NCBI GenBank assembly: GCA_015061165.1 | Contig: SUXC01000013.1 | Location: 1-64,000, forward strand | Origin: Bacteroidales bacterium | Lineage (GTDB): Bacteria; Bacteroidota; Bacteroidia; Bacteroidales; Paludibacteraceae | Direction: 5' to 3' | Length of the DNA: 64,000 nt | Shown: positions 36,701-46,030 of the stretch, one piece after another | How positions within the stretch are numbered: position 1 is the stretch's first letter | How the letters are laid out: every line of letters starts with the position of its first letter | The notes under the pieces: model-generated | What the model was told of the DNA's origin: nothing | Database searches by the model: none | Seen by the model: only the letters and a program-made list of their open reading frames with translations | Program-made: the position numbers and the translations under genes

Positions 36701-36776
36701 AACTGTACAAGGTTTGGATTATGGTACATATCCTCAAACACGCAGTTTCGTATTAGGTGTAAACGTAGCATTTTGA
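33744..36776 (+). CDS. SusC-family TonB-dependent outer-membrane transporter
   Basis: 1010 residues. Signal peptide, then a carboxypeptidase-D-like domain (AGKVLDANGEPLIGASVLEK, VSYVGYQNQEV), TonB-box region (LEEVVVIGYGTQKRKDVTTS), plug domain (VRVRGTTSMNGSNDPLYVVD, then IYGSRAANGVIMITTKAG) and the 22-strand barrel ending in FVLGVNVAF. The start may be the second ATG (33747). First gene of the PUL; it imports oligosaccharides with the SusD partner that follows 28 bp on. Its neighbours point to a beta-1,6-glucan substrate. Confidence 0.97.
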   Translation: MMNKHTEKGLRGLLKTFTVSVMLLFSITTTAAPEAIAGKVLDANGEPLIGASVLEKGTANGTITDFDGNFILNVEKDVLLLVSYVGYQNQEVPAAQDMVVVLREDQELLEEVVVIGYGTQKRKDVTTSISSVDTEDLEKRPITSAAQAMQGKAAGVTVMKPSGQPGAGMVVRVRGTTSMNGSNDPLYVVDGVPMTDIDFLAPNDIETMQILKDASSAAIYGSRAANGVIMITTKAGTANKEKMNVTFSMYGGWTQVAKRMESLNYEQYREYLDDLGSNVVLPDGLQDETDWFDETYKTGSTQNYQLSVSGGTDRVNYYMSGGYTNEVGIIPTTKYQRYNFRTSLDAEVTKWLNIGTNVAYGYSENQGTISSGTGANRGGLVLSVINTPTYAPIYDPENPDYYYTNFYGVSNITHPLENIERYKNQYGKQHRLLATGKGIVTLYDTKKFNRGDEYNHSLKFTTTFTEDLRMNNSTSFLDPHKTSWGRNQYGEASDTRSTDLVTVWDNVLNYTTNMNGHNLDVMLGSSYTHSMWTQSYIAGSHFADGTIQTLNAANKIDPGSTNTTASEWAIMSGFARVSYNYESRYLISANMRADGSSRLAPGHRWAYFPSVSAAWRISGEPWMQDVEWIDDLKIRGGWGQTGNQGGIGDYAYLERYSINRQNWWETGKEHAVPTFSQSSLRNTDLTWERTTQTNVGLDWTLLKNRLTLNFDWYYKYTTDMLMWVSLPAGSAAVSSIQRNEGEMSNTGVEFTITSHNFVKKNFKWDTQLNISHNKNRLEKLATSQVYYDAKVTDVLADYCVRNTPGMPLGSFYGYKTGGVDTETGELIYLDTNDDGEVTANDRTYIGDPNPDFTFGMTNTFQFYGVTISFLLQGAYGNDIFNASRIETEGMYDAKNQSTRVLDRWRRPGMITSIPKAGFDMKVSDYFVEDGSYIRLKDLTIGYEFSGKWMKKIGMSRLQPYFSAQNLFTLTKYLGMDPEVNQYGNSGTVQGLDYGTYPQTRSFVLGVNVAF

Positions 36777-36804
36777 TGGTAGAACGTAAATTAATTGAAC
36801 GAAT

Positions 36805-38307
36805 ATGAAAAAGTATATATATATAATAGGTGTAGTCTTGGGTGTTGCCCTTGTGTCTTGTGACCTGAATATGGAACCTATTTCTGATCAGTCAGAGCTT
36901 AACTTGGGTACTTCCACCAGCGATACCACACGTATCAAATTCAAAGACCGTGCAGCCATGATGGCGGTGTACGAGAACTTATACAACATTATGCGTGACC
37001 GCCAAGAGCACTGGTATCTTGACTATCTGCTTTTCGGCGAAGCGCGTACCGACAACGCATACGCTGGTACTACGGGTGCAGAGGTCGTACCTGTTGAGAC
37101 CAACGCACTTGATGCTTCCAATCCCGACATCGCTCGCGATTGGGACCGCTATCTCGAAGATATCGCACAAGCCAATGTCATCATTTCTAACATTGACAAA
37201 GTGCCAGACCCAAGCTTCCAAGAAGCAGAACGCAATCAATGGAAGGCAGAGGCAAAGATTTTCCGCGGCATGATGTTATTCGATTTGGCACACTGGTTTG
37301 GCAATATTCCGCTGAACTTGACCGAAGCACCTGATATTACCGCAGATAATATCGAGGAGGTATATCCTATCTATTTCCCAATGCCTGTAACGCAAGACTC
37401 AGCTTACAAACAAGTAATCAAAGACTTGACCGAAGCCATCCCTTATGCTCCTGCACTCAATCCAAACGACAAACGCGTGCTGAGCAAGACCGTAGCCTAT
37501 GCTTTGCTTGCTAAACTCTACGCTGAGTTGGGCGAATGGGATAAGGTGATTGAGTATAGCGATAAGGTCTTTGCAGATGGTATCGCATTGGCTGACAACT
37601 ATGCCGACCTTTGGAAATTCGATGAGACATTGGGCGATGCTACTCGCAACAACAAAGAGACTATCCTCGAGGCACAATATACCGCTGCCTCTGGCAACTG
37701 GGTAACATGGATGTTCGGTCGCAACCTCTCGAATTGGGAAGAGTCCTTCACATGGGCGAAATGGATTACTCCAAGTCGCGACTTGATTCGCACTTTCGAG
37801 AAAGAAGGCGACACCGTGCGCTGCAACCAAACTATCGTATATTACGAGTGCGCATGGAGCAACTATTATCCTGCCAACAACTATCCATTCATGTACAAAT
37901 GTCGTTCGGCATACAATAGTGTAATCAAACTGCGTGGTGCAGACATCTGGTTGCTCAAAGCAGAGGCATTGGCGCATAAGGGCGATTTGAACGGAGCTGT
38001 AGCTCTCGTGAACACCATCCGCCAACGTGCGAAATTGGCTGACCTCTCTGCATCCGCAATGAGTAGCCAAGAGGCTGTGCTGGACGCTATCTTGCACGAA
38101 CGTCGCTTAGAGTTGGCACTCGAGGGACAACGCCTCTTCGACTTGATTCGTTTTGGCAAACTGCTCGAAGTGATGAACGGTATCAACTCGCGCGACGAAG
38201 GTCGTCTGCCACAAGCACGACCATTCGTAGAGGCACACAAACTCATGCCTATACCACAAACAGCATTGGACAAGAACGCTAACTTGCGCCAGAATGATGG
38301 CTATTAA
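36805..38307 (+). CDS. SusD-family glycan-binding lipoprotein
   Basis: 500 residues with a lipoprotein signal (VALVSCDLNMEP). TPR-like helical SusD fold: RGMMLFDLAHWFGNIPL, VAYALLAKLYAELGEWDKVI, then the RagB/SusD C-terminal domain (ILHERRLELALEGQRLFDLI) and the ending LMPIPQTALDKNANLRQNDG. Forms the lid on the SusC transporter at the cell surface. Confidence 0.97.
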   Translation: MKKYIYIIGVVLGVALVSCDLNMEPISDQSELNLGTSTSDTTRIKFKDRAAMMAVYENLYNIMRDRQEHWYLDYLLFGEARTDNAYAGTTGAEVVPVETNALDASNPDIARDWDRYLEDIAQANVIISNIDKVPDPSFQEAERNQWKAEAKIFRGMMLFDLAHWFGNIPLNLTEAPDITADNIEEVYPIYFPMPVTQDSAYKQVIKDLTEAIPYAPALNPNDKRVLSKTVAYALLAKLYAELGEWDKVIEYSDKVFADGIALADNYADLWKFDETLGDATRNNKETILEAQYTAASGNWVTWMFGRNLSNWEESFTWAKWITPSRDLIRTFEKEGDTVRCNQTIVYYECAWSNYYPANNYPFMYKCRSAYNSVIKLRGADIWLLKAEALAHKGDLNGAVALVNTIRQRAKLADLSASAMSSQEAVLDAILHERRLELALEGQRLFDLIRFGKLLEVMNGINSRDEGRLPQARPFVEAHKLMPIPQTALDKNANLRQNDGY

Positions 38308-38340
38308 TATTAGTACTAATCTGCAAATAATCAATACAAT

Positions 38341-39777
38341 ATGAAACGTATATTTCAAGTCCTACTTCTTGCGGTCATCGCAATAGGCTATACCGCTTGT
38401 CAGCCCGACTCTTTCCGTGAGGTCTTTCCTGAAGGAAAACCTGTGGTAGAAGCCAAGGTGCTGAGCGAAAACGTAATCAACTACGGCGAGGATAGTATAG
38501 CATTTTCGGTAAAAATCACTGAGACAGAAACGCCATTATCTACTCTCTCCATCAAAGTGATTGTGGGTATCAATGTGATTGCTGCCGAAGAGGTGCGTAC
38601 ACCCGATTATCAATACACCAATACTTTCACCTATGCCGTGCCTTTTGGTCCTAACATGCCAGAGGATGAACCAATCAAGGTGTATCTGACTGCCACCAAT
38701 GTGGAAGGTACTACTACCGACGTCATCTTGAGCGAGTGCACAGGTAAGCGCCCTGTTATTGAAACACTATACGTGATGCCTCCTAAACCATCTACCAAAG
38801 ATAGAGGCAAACAGATGACATACGAGGGCGACCAATTCGTACTCTACAACTTGGGCTACCCTAAAACGTATGAGTGCCTGCTCGCTGTGGTAGGAACAAA
38901 GTTCGGCCGTGTGGATTGGAATTATCCTGTGTTTGGTATGCTTAATGGTAATATCTCACTCATTACGCAAGAGCAATTTGAGAGTGGCGAAGCATCTACT
39001 ATCGTGCTCAGCAATGACGAGATTGAGACAATTGATACCATTCAATTCAACCCATTAACATTCGATTTGTACTTCAGTGGTAAAGTGGCACAACCAGTCT
39101 CTGCGTTGGACGTAAATGCCGATTTGGCAGAGGTAGCAGGCAAGACATATCGCTATGCTAAGGTGTTCTTCGACCCTGCTTTGGAAGTAACTATCAGTGG
39201 CGTAACCACTATGGCTACTGCATACAACTTAGATTATATGGAGGTGGTAAATGGCAATGTAGTGAAGTTCTTAGGCGAGAAAGGTATGTACGAGGTATAT
39301 TATCTGCCAACTGAAGACTATATCGTAGTTGAGCCACTGAAAGATGCTGTTTATCCTAACGTAATGTGGATGACGGGTGTGGGCTTTGGACTCCCTGTTG
39401 CCGAACCTAAGACGCAAGGCGGTTGGGGCTTTGACAACCTCGGTCAATACATTGCTTGTCGCACCGTAGCACCTAAGGTATATCAATTCACCGCATATCT
39501 CAAGAATGGTGTGAATGCTGACTTCGAAACCTATGGCTCACTCAACTTCAAGTTCTTCCACCAAAAAGGTTGGGGTGGCGAAGAAGTGGGTGGCAATTAC
39601 CAACAGATTGGTTTGCCAATCCAAGGCGTTAGCCCAGAAGGCTTGACCAAAGTGAATGGCGATACGGGTGCAGAGGCAGGCAACTGGATTGCTGCTACCC
39701 AAGAGGAGTTTGAGGGTATCTATCGCATCACCTTGGATCAAAACAATATGACCACTACATACGATAAAATACGATAA
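38341..39777 (+). CDS. Surface glycan-binding lipoprotein of the PUL (SusE-position)
   Basis: 478 residues with a lipobox (GYTACQPD). N-terminal Ig-like domain (KPVVEAKVLSENVINYGEDS) and a long beta-rich C-terminal part. The family resembles DUF-type proteins that follow SusD in PULs; I do not claim an exact family. Position and lipidation indicate a surface glycan-binding protein, and the aromatic-rich end (FHQKGWGGEEVGG) could bind sugar. Confidence 0.75.
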   Translation: MKRIFQVLLLAVIAIGYTACQPDSFREVFPEGKPVVEAKVLSENVINYGEDSIAFSVKITETETPLSTLSIKVIVGINVIAAEEVRTPDYQYTNTFTYAVPFGPNMPEDEPIKVYLTATNVEGTTTDVILSECTGKRPVIETLYVMPPKPSTKDRGKQMTYEGDQFVLYNLGYPKTYECLLAVVGTKFGRVDWNYPVFGMLNGNISLITQEQFESGEASTIVLSNDEIETIDTIQFNPLTFDLYFSGKVAQPVSALDVNADLAEVAGKTYRYAKVFFDPALEVTISGVTTMATAYNLDYMEVVNGNVVKFLGEKGMYEVYYLPTEDYIVVEPLKDAVYPNVMWMTGVGFGLPVAEPKTQGGWGFDNLGQYIACRTVAPKVYQFTAYLKNGVNADFETYGSLNFKFFHQKGWGGEEVGGNYQQIGLPIQGVSPEGLTKVNGDTGAEAGNWIAATQEEFEGIYRITLDQNNMTTTYDKIR

Positions 39778-39789
39778 AATTCCACAACA

Positions 39790-41289
39790 ATGACTAAAGT
39801 GAATAATCTGTTATTTATAGGTATTGCAGCCGCATTGCTCGGCTGCAATACCCACATTGATAATCCTGACGACAACAATGGTGATACTATTCCTGTACGC
39901 GATGTGATGACCTACGTCACCACTGCGGACGGTACAATGGGTTTTGTTGCTATAGGCAAGGATTATGCGGAGGGACTCAATATGTCGCCAGAGCGCACAC
40001 TCAAACTCAATCCTAATGTGCGTTACCAAACTTTCGACGGCTTTGGTGCTGCTATCACGGGTGCTGCGGCATTCAACCTCATGCAGATGCCGGCTGAACG
40101 TCGCCAAAAACTGTTGGTGGAAACATTCTCCCCCGACAAAGGTATGGGATATGGCTACGTGCGCGTGCCAATTGGCGGTAGCGACTTCAACTCACGCAGC
40201 AATTATGACTATACATGTTGCGACACCAAGGGTATAGAGAACTTTGGCCTTACCTCCGATGAACTCGATTATATCATTCCTGTGCTCAAAGAGATTTTGG
40301 CTATCAACCCTGACCTAAAAGTAATGGGAACACCTTGGAGTTGCCCTATTTGGATGAAGGTGGATGATATACATACCAAAAAGCCATATACAGGGTCCAA
40401 TAAATGGGTAGGTGGCTATCTCAATCCTGATTACTACCAAGACTACGCTATGTACTTCGTGAAGTGGATCAAAGCCTTCGAGGCTGCGGGTATCAACATC
40501 ACCAGTGTTACCCCACAAAACGAACCACTCAACTGGGGTAACTCTATGTCCTTATACATGCCTTGGGATCAAGAGCGCGACTTCATCAAGTTGGCACTCG
40601 GTCCTGTGTTCAAACGCGAGGGCATTAATGCGAAAATCATCTGCTTTGACCACAACTACAATTATGACGGCAAGAAAGACCAATTGCAATACCCTATCAA
40701 GATTTACGCCGATCCTGAAGCAAGCCAATACATTGATGGTGCCGCTTACCATAGCTATGGTGGCAGTCCTGTAGAATTGGATGCTATCCATAAATTAGCA
40801 CCAGAGAAGAACCTCTACTTCACCGAGCAGTCAATCGGTACATGGAACTACCAAAGTTTTGGTCAGTCCCTCATGTCTGAGATGAAGAATACCTGCATGG
40901 GTACCGTTACTCGTTGGTGCAAGGCAGTAATCGTGTGGAACTTTATGCTGGACGAGAATGGTGGCCCTCACGGTGGACCAGGCGCATGTGCTACTTGCTA
41001 TGGTTCAGTGGACATTTCCTCGAAAGATTACACCACGCTCACCAAACGTAGCCACTATTACGTGATTGGTCACCTGAGCAAAGCACTCAAAGCGGGCTCT
41101 ACACGTATTGCTACCTCTGGTTATCTGCCAACAGGATTGTCCGTAGTGGCTTCTGAGAACTTAGATGGTACATACGGTTTGGTACTCCTCAATGAGAATG
41201 CAGAAGGCATGTCCTTCATCATTGAGCATAATGACAAGCATTTCGAGATTCAACTACCTGCAGAAAGTATCACATCCTGCATATTGTAG
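39790..41289 (+). CDS. GH30 glycoside hydrolase (probable endo-beta-1,6-glucanase)
   Basis: 499 residues with a lipoprotein signal (ALLGCNTH). GH30 features: YQTFDGFGAAITGAAAF, the acid/base Glu245 in TPQNEPLNW, the nucleophile Glu346 in YFTEQSIG, and the C-terminal beta-sandwich (KALKAGSTRIATSG... LVLLNENAE). A GH30 plus GH3 next to SusCD is the known arrangement of the Bacteroides beta-1,6-glucan PUL, where the GH30 is a surface endo-beta-1,6-glucanase. Substrate assignment is inference. Confidence 0.9.
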   Translation: MTKVNNLLFIGIAAALLGCNTHIDNPDDNNGDTIPVRDVMTYVTTADGTMGFVAIGKDYAEGLNMSPERTLKLNPNVRYQTFDGFGAAITGAAAFNLMQMPAERRQKLLVETFSPDKGMGYGYVRVPIGGSDFNSRSNYDYTCCDTKGIENFGLTSDELDYIIPVLKEILAINPDLKVMGTPWSCPIWMKVDDIHTKKPYTGSNKWVGGYLNPDYYQDYAMYFVKWIKAFEAAGINITSVTPQNEPLNWGNSMSLYMPWDQERDFIKLALGPVFKREGINAKIICFDHNYNYDGKKDQLQYPIKIYADPEASQYIDGAAYHSYGGSPVELDAIHKLAPEKNLYFTEQSIGTWNYQSFGQSLMSEMKNTCMGTVTRWCKAVIVWNFMLDENGGPHGGPGACATCYGSVDISSKDYTTLTKRSHYYVIGHLSKALKAGSTRIATSGYLPTGLSVVASENLDGTYGLVLLNENAEGMSFIIEHNDKHFEIQLPAESITSCIL

Positions 41290-41328
41290 GGTGGTATAGT
41301 GTGGTATAATGTAGTTTAGTATTGTAAT

Positions 41329-42387
41329 ATGAGAACGCATTTGCGAACATATCTATTCTCTGCTCTTCTGTTGGTGACTTGCTCGCTACTCAATGCGTGC
41401 CAGTCGCCTGCGGAGCAGCGAATATGCTTCTTCGGCTCCTCTGTATGCAGAGGTGTTGGAGCAGATGCCCTCAATGGATATGCTGCTCAGGTGACCGAAA
41501 CCCTGCCCGCAGGTTGGGAGAGTGTGAACATTTCTATAGATGGTAATAACACCTACGACCTCTTTGCCCGATTCGACCACGATATGACACCCGTAGAGGC
41601 ACGCTTTGTGGTCATCGGCATCAGTCTTGGCAACGAAGGACTACACGAGAAAGGCGCACGCGCTGTACTTGCCTACAAGGAGAATATGCCACGCTTGATT
41701 CGCATGCTGCAAGAGCAGGGGAGAGTGGTCATTGTTACCAACAACTATCCACGCGCCGACTTCAACCCTGTGGATTACGAAGACCTATGCGCTGTCAATC
41801 TCGAAGTGCAGGAGTGGGATGTGCCAACTATCAATCTATTCGGAACGATAGATGATGGACACGGTCGTTGGGCAGCACATATGTGGAATGGTACCGACAT
41901 CTACCACCCTAATCAACGTGGACATCGTGCAATGGCTTCGGCATTCCCTCCATCCATGTGGGAGGCGCTGCAAGCAGGCAAACCGCTGCCAGAGTACATC
42001 TGTACGCAAGGCGATACAAATGGGGTGGAGCACGTAACTTTCGTACCAGAGGGACAAGCGGAGTCTTATACGCTCAGTTATGTGAGTGCCGACACTACAT
42101 ATACCGAAGTCTATTCTGCGGCGCAAAACAAACAATGGCTATACACCAACGGACAATTGCTTTCAACTACGGAAGCAGTCCATAAAACGGTAGATACCAT
42201 TACGATTCATGGAAGTAATATCCACCAAGTCCTTTTCTACCGCGCAGCAATGACCGAACGCGAAGTGCGCGCATTGGCGAAAGGCAAGATGTTGCGATCC
42301 AGTTTAGAGATTTATTGTCCGCTATTGGGTGGCAACACAACAAATTATGCACAAACAATGAATTGTGTTTCAATTCACAATAAATAA
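41329..42387 (+). CDS. SGNH/GDSL-type hydrolase lipoprotein with C-terminal extension
   Basis: 352 residues with a lipobox (LLNACQSP). The first block reads CFFGSSVCRG: the catalytic Ser38 in GSS in place of GDS. Further blocks: VIGISLGNEGL (Gly/Asn oxyanion), VTNNYPRADF, and DIYHPNQRGH with the Asp/His pair. After about residue 230 a beta-rich LamG-like region (SYTLSYVSADTTYTEVYSAA, NIHQVLFYRAAMTEREVRAL) may bind glycan. Likely a carbohydrate esterase, removing acetyl or other acyl groups for the GH30 and GH3. The gap before it is a GTGGTATAGTGTGGTATAAT word repeat. Confidence 0.75.
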   Translation: MRTHLRTYLFSALLLVTCSLLNACQSPAEQRICFFGSSVCRGVGADALNGYAAQVTETLPAGWESVNISIDGNNTYDLFARFDHDMTPVEARFVVIGISLGNEGLHEKGARAVLAYKENMPRLIRMLQEQGRVVIVTNNYPRADFNPVDYEDLCAVNLEVQEWDVPTINLFGTIDDGHGRWAAHMWNGTDIYHPNQRGHRAMASAFPPSMWEALQAGKPLPEYICTQGDTNGVEHVTFVPEGQAESYTLSYVSADTTYTEVYSAAQNKQWLYTNGQLLSTTEAVHKTVDTITIHGSNIHQVLFYRAAMTEREVRALAKGKMLRSSLEIYCPLLGGNTTNYAQTMNCVSIHNK

Positions 42388-42419
42388 CTAATTATTAACC
42401 AATTTTAAATTAATGTATT

Positions 42420-43664
42420 ATGAAAAAGATTTTCTCTCTTTTCTTGGCAATGACAGCTTTTGTGGCTGTTAATGCTACCGATTACTACTTTGCTGGTGAA
42501 GCAAGTGGTTGGAGCAACAACAACGAGTCCTTCAAGTTCGTTGAAGTGGATGGCGTTCTCACTCTTGAGGTGGCTGACCTCTATGGTGAGTTCAAAGTAA
42601 CTGAAAATGGTAATTGGCACCCACAACATGGTGCAGCAGCTGCTGGCGAAGGTGTAGCTATGAACGCTCCTTACACGTTAGTAAAGTGCATCGATACTCC
42701 TGAAAAACCTGAAGCAGATGCTCCTGCTAATGCTGCAATTCTTATGCCTGAGAACTCTGGATTTGAGAAACCACGCTACAAAGATGCAAAACTGACATTG
42801 GATGTTTCCAATCCTGATGCTATTATCATCAACCTCGTTGCAGGTACTCTGTACGATTATGCTGCTGGTCCTACCACTTATCAAATCGTAGGTGGTTTCA
42901 CCAACAACTGGAGTCTTGCAGATGCTATCCAATTCGAAGACGTGAATGGCGTATTGACCGCTAATGTACCTGACTTGAGTGGTACGTTCAAAATCGTTAA
43001 AGACCGCTCTTGGGACGAGCAATGGGCTACCAACCGTGAGACGAACGCAGGTCTCGCATTGGGCGTTCCTTATGTAATGAGCGGAAAATTGGATGGTGCT
43101 GACCCTGCTAACTTGGCATTGGCTAACCCATTCGGTAGCTATACCAATGCTGTTCTCACCCTTGAGGTGAAGGATAATGGTGAAATGGTATTGACACTTG
43201 TTTCTGGCGACTTCCAATTGATGCAAGCAGATTGGCATATTCCAGGTGAGTTCCTTGGTTGGAACTGCAACCTTGAGCAACGCTTCGAGAAAATAGACGA
43301 CAATACCTACGAGTTGCTCGCTCCTGAGTTTGGTAACCGCTTCAAAGTGGTTTATGGTAACTGGGCAGTAGAGTTCGGTGCTCCAAATTCAGAGACCGTA
43401 TGGGAGATTAACAAGGAATACACACTTGCATTCAAGGGTGGTGACTTCAATGCTATAGACAACGCTGCTGTATTTATTGATTGCATTATTACCTTGGAGG
43501 TTGATTATGAGAATGTAGAAGTTAAGATTACCATCTCTTCTGAAAGTACGGATGTAGAGGACGTAGTTGTTCCTAATACTACTACCAAGATTATTGAGAA
43601 TGGTCAAATGTATATCATTCGCGATGGTGTACGCTACAACGCATTGGGTGGTGTAGTGAAATAA
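42420..43664 (+). CDS. Secreted three-domain SusE/F-like glycan-binding protein with C-terminal tail
   Basis: 414 residues with a signal peptide ending near VNAT and no lipobox. Three similar beta domains: DYYFAGEASGWSNNNESFKF with GEFKVTENGNWHPQHG, TYQIVGGFTNNWSLADAIQF with GTFKIVKDRSWDEQW, and DWHIPGEFLGWNCNLEQRFE with NRFKVVYGNWAVEFG. This is the pattern of SusE/SusF-type carbohydrate-binding modules. The C-terminal TKIIENGQMYIIRDGVRYNA, then LGG, resembles the tail of the BspA-like protein. Probably surface-exposed glycan capture for the PUL. Confidence 0.7.
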   Translation: MKKIFSLFLAMTAFVAVNATDYYFAGEASGWSNNNESFKFVEVDGVLTLEVADLYGEFKVTENGNWHPQHGAAAAGEGVAMNAPYTLVKCIDTPEKPEADAPANAAILMPENSGFEKPRYKDAKLTLDVSNPDAIIINLVAGTLYDYAAGPTTYQIVGGFTNNWSLADAIQFEDVNGVLTANVPDLSGTFKIVKDRSWDEQWATNRETNAGLALGVPYVMSGKLDGADPANLALANPFGSYTNAVLTLEVKDNGEMVLTLVSGDFQLMQADWHIPGEFLGWNCNLEQRFEKIDDNTYELLAPEFGNRFKVVYGNWAVEFGAPNSETVWEINKEYTLAFKGGDFNAIDNAAVFIDCIITLEVDYENVEVKITISSESTDVEDVVVPNTTTKIIENGQMYIIRDGVRYNALGGVVK

Positions 43665-43681
43665 TCTATCCATATTTTAGT

Positions 43682-43706
43682 GTAGAGCGGCTGACTACCG
43701 CTCTAC
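43682..43706 (+). terminator. Hairpin between the binding protein and GH3
   Basis: GTAGAGCGG / CCGCTCTAC arms (9 bp, 7-base loop) followed by a weak T-rich run. It could attenuate transcription into the GH3 gene. Confidence 0.55.
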
Positions 43707-43733
43707 ATTTCTATTATTTATAAATAAATTACT

Positions 43734-46001
43734 ATGAAGAAACCATCATTTTTCTTATTGCTCCTCTCCATGGTATGCCTACCTATGATGGGACAAGTGT
43801 ATAAGGATGCTTCTGCTCCAATCGAAGATCGTATCGAAGATGCACTCTCTCGTATGACTCTACAAGAGAAGCTTGCCATTATTCACGCACAATCTAAATT
43901 CTCCTCACCAGGCGTAGCGCGCTTGGGTATCCCAGGTATTTGGTGCACTGACGGCCCTCACGGCATTCGCCCTGAGGTGCTTTGGGATGAGTGGAACCAA
44001 GCAGGGTGGACCAACGACTCATGCATCGCTTTCCCCGCGCTCACATGTCTTGCTGCTACGTGGAACCCTGATATGTCATACCTCTATGGTGTCAGCATTG
44101 GCGAGGAGGCACGCTATCGCAACAAGGATGTGCTACTCGGTCCGGGGGTGAACATTTACCGTACCCCGCTCAATGGTCGCAACTTTGAGTACATGGGCGA
44201 AGACCCATACTTAGCATCTAAGATGGTTGTCCCATACGTAAAGGGTGTACAGGAGCAAGGTGTGGCTACATGCGTAAAGCACTATGCACTCAACAACCAA
44301 GAGGTAGATCGCCATTGGGTAAACGTCAATCTCTCAGACCGTGCTCTCTACGAGATTTATTTACCTGCTTTCCGTGCGGCTATGCAGGAGGGCGAGTCTT
44401 GGTCTATCATGGGTGCCTACAACCTCTACAAAGGACAATATGCCTGCCACAACTCTATTCTGTTGCAAGACATCCTGCGCAAGGAATGGGGATTCGATGG
44501 GGCTGTTATCTCCGACTGGGGAGGCACGATGAACACCGACCAAGCTATCACCAACGGACTCGATCTTGAATTTGGAACATGGACCGACGGCTTGTCCGAC
44601 GGTGCTTCAAGCGCATACGATATCTATCATTTGGCATTGCCATACTTGCGTAAGATTCAGAGTGGGGAAGTGGGAACCAAAGAACTTGATGATAAGGTAC
44701 GCAACGTGTTGCGCCTCATCTTCCGTACCTCTATGAATCCTAACAAGGCGTTTGGTGCTATGTGCTCAGAAGCACACAGTGCTGCGGCACGCCAGATCGC
44801 AGGTGAAGGAATTGTGCTCTTGCGCAATACGAACAACACACTTCCTATCGAATTGTCTGCTGCTCAACGTCCTACTATTCTTGTGGTAGGCGAGAATGCC
44901 ATCAAGATGATGACCGTTGGCGGTGGCTCATCTTCACTCAAAGCGAAATACGAGATTTCTCCTTTGCAAGGCATTCAAGAGCGTGCAGGTGATATGGCTA
45001 CCGTACAATATGTACGCGGATATGTGGGTGATGTCGGTGGCGAATACAATGGCGTGACCACGGGTCAGTCATTGCAAGACAGTCGTACACCAGAGCAACT
45101 CACCGCAGAGGCAGTGGAGGCAGCCAAAAAAGCAGACTATGTCATTTTTGTAGGTGGTATGAATAAAGCGCACAACCAGGACTGCGAGGACGGCGATCGC
45201 TTGCATTATGAACTGCCTTACAATCAAGATAAACTAATCTCTGCATTGGCAGCAGTCAATAACCGCGTTATCTTCGTATCTATTTCGGGCAACGCACATG
45301 GTATGCCTTGGAACAATGAGGTAGAGGCTATCCTGCAAGCATGGTACAGTGGCTCCGAAACAGGACATGCGGTAGCAGATGTCATCTTCGGTGATGTCAA
45401 TCCTTCGGGTAAACTGCCATATACTATCCAACCTACTTTAGCAGACTACCCAGCGCACCAATACGGCGAGATTGCATATCCTGGTGTGGACAAACAAGTG
45501 CATTATATGGAGGATATTTTCGTAGGCTACCGCTATGCGGATTTGTATGGTAGCCGTCGTCCTATCAAGTATGTAGCACAGGGCGTACAATACACTATCA
45601 ATCCTCCTAAACGCAAACCTACATACCCATTTGGCTTTGGTTTGAGTTATACTACGTTTGCATATAGCGACGCTACTATCAATGGGGACCAAATCACTAT
45701 TTCTATTACTAATACAGGCTCACGAGCAGGACAAGAAGTGGTGCAACTCTATGTTTCGGATAGTAAAGCATCAGTCGTTAGACCTGCAAAAGAGTTGAAA
45801 GGCTTTGCCAAGGTAGCATTACAACCAGGAGAAACAAAGCAGGTAACGTTTACCATCACCCCTGATATGCTTGCCTTCTTTGATGCAGATGCACATAAAT
45901 GGGTGGTTGAACCAGGCAAGTTTATGATGCATATAGCAAGAAGCAGCGATGACATATACGCTTCTCTCCCTTATGTTGTCTCAACTCCAATAACTCTGTA
46001 A
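43734..46001 (+). CDS. GH3 beta-glucosidase
   Basis: 755 residues with a signal peptide (MVCLPMMGQVYKD). N-terminal barrel with TDGPHGIRPE, GPGVNIYRTPLNGRNFEYMG and KHYALNNQE; the catalytic nucleophile is Asp261 in VISDWGG. Then the alpha/beta sandwich domain and a C-terminal fibronectin type III-like domain (ITNTGSRAGQEVVQLYVSD). Expected to be periplasmic, cutting imported gluco-oligosaccharides to glucose. Last gene of the PUL. Confidence 0.95.
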   Translation: MKKPSFFLLLLSMVCLPMMGQVYKDASAPIEDRIEDALSRMTLQEKLAIIHAQSKFSSPGVARLGIPGIWCTDGPHGIRPEVLWDEWNQAGWTNDSCIAFPALTCLAATWNPDMSYLYGVSIGEEARYRNKDVLLGPGVNIYRTPLNGRNFEYMGEDPYLASKMVVPYVKGVQEQGVATCVKHYALNNQEVDRHWVNVNLSDRALYEIYLPAFRAAMQEGESWSIMGAYNLYKGQYACHNSILLQDILRKEWGFDGAVISDWGGTMNTDQAITNGLDLEFGTWTDGLSDGASSAYDIYHLALPYLRKIQSGEVGTKELDDKVRNVLRLIFRTSMNPNKAFGAMCSEAHSAAARQIAGEGIVLLRNTNNTLPIELSAAQRPTILVVGENAIKMMTVGGGSSSLKAKYEISPLQGIQERAGDMATVQYVRGYVGDVGGEYNGVTTGQSLQDSRTPEQLTAEAVEAAKKADYVIFVGGMNKAHNQDCEDGDRLHYELPYNQDKLISALAAVNNRVIFVSISGNAHGMPWNNEVEAILQAWYSGSETGHAVADVIFGDVNPSGKLPYTIQPTLADYPAHQYGEIAYPGVDKQVHYMEDIFVGYRYADLYGSRRPIKYVAQGVQYTINPPKRKPTYPFGFGLSYTTFAYSDATINGDQITISITNTGSRAGQEVVQLYVSDSKASVVRPAKELKGFAKVALQPGETKQVTFTITPDMLAFFDADAHKWVVEPGKFMMHIARSSDDIYASLPYVVSTPITL

Positions 46002-46030
46002 GAGATTACTTCGGAGTATGTATATATCTA

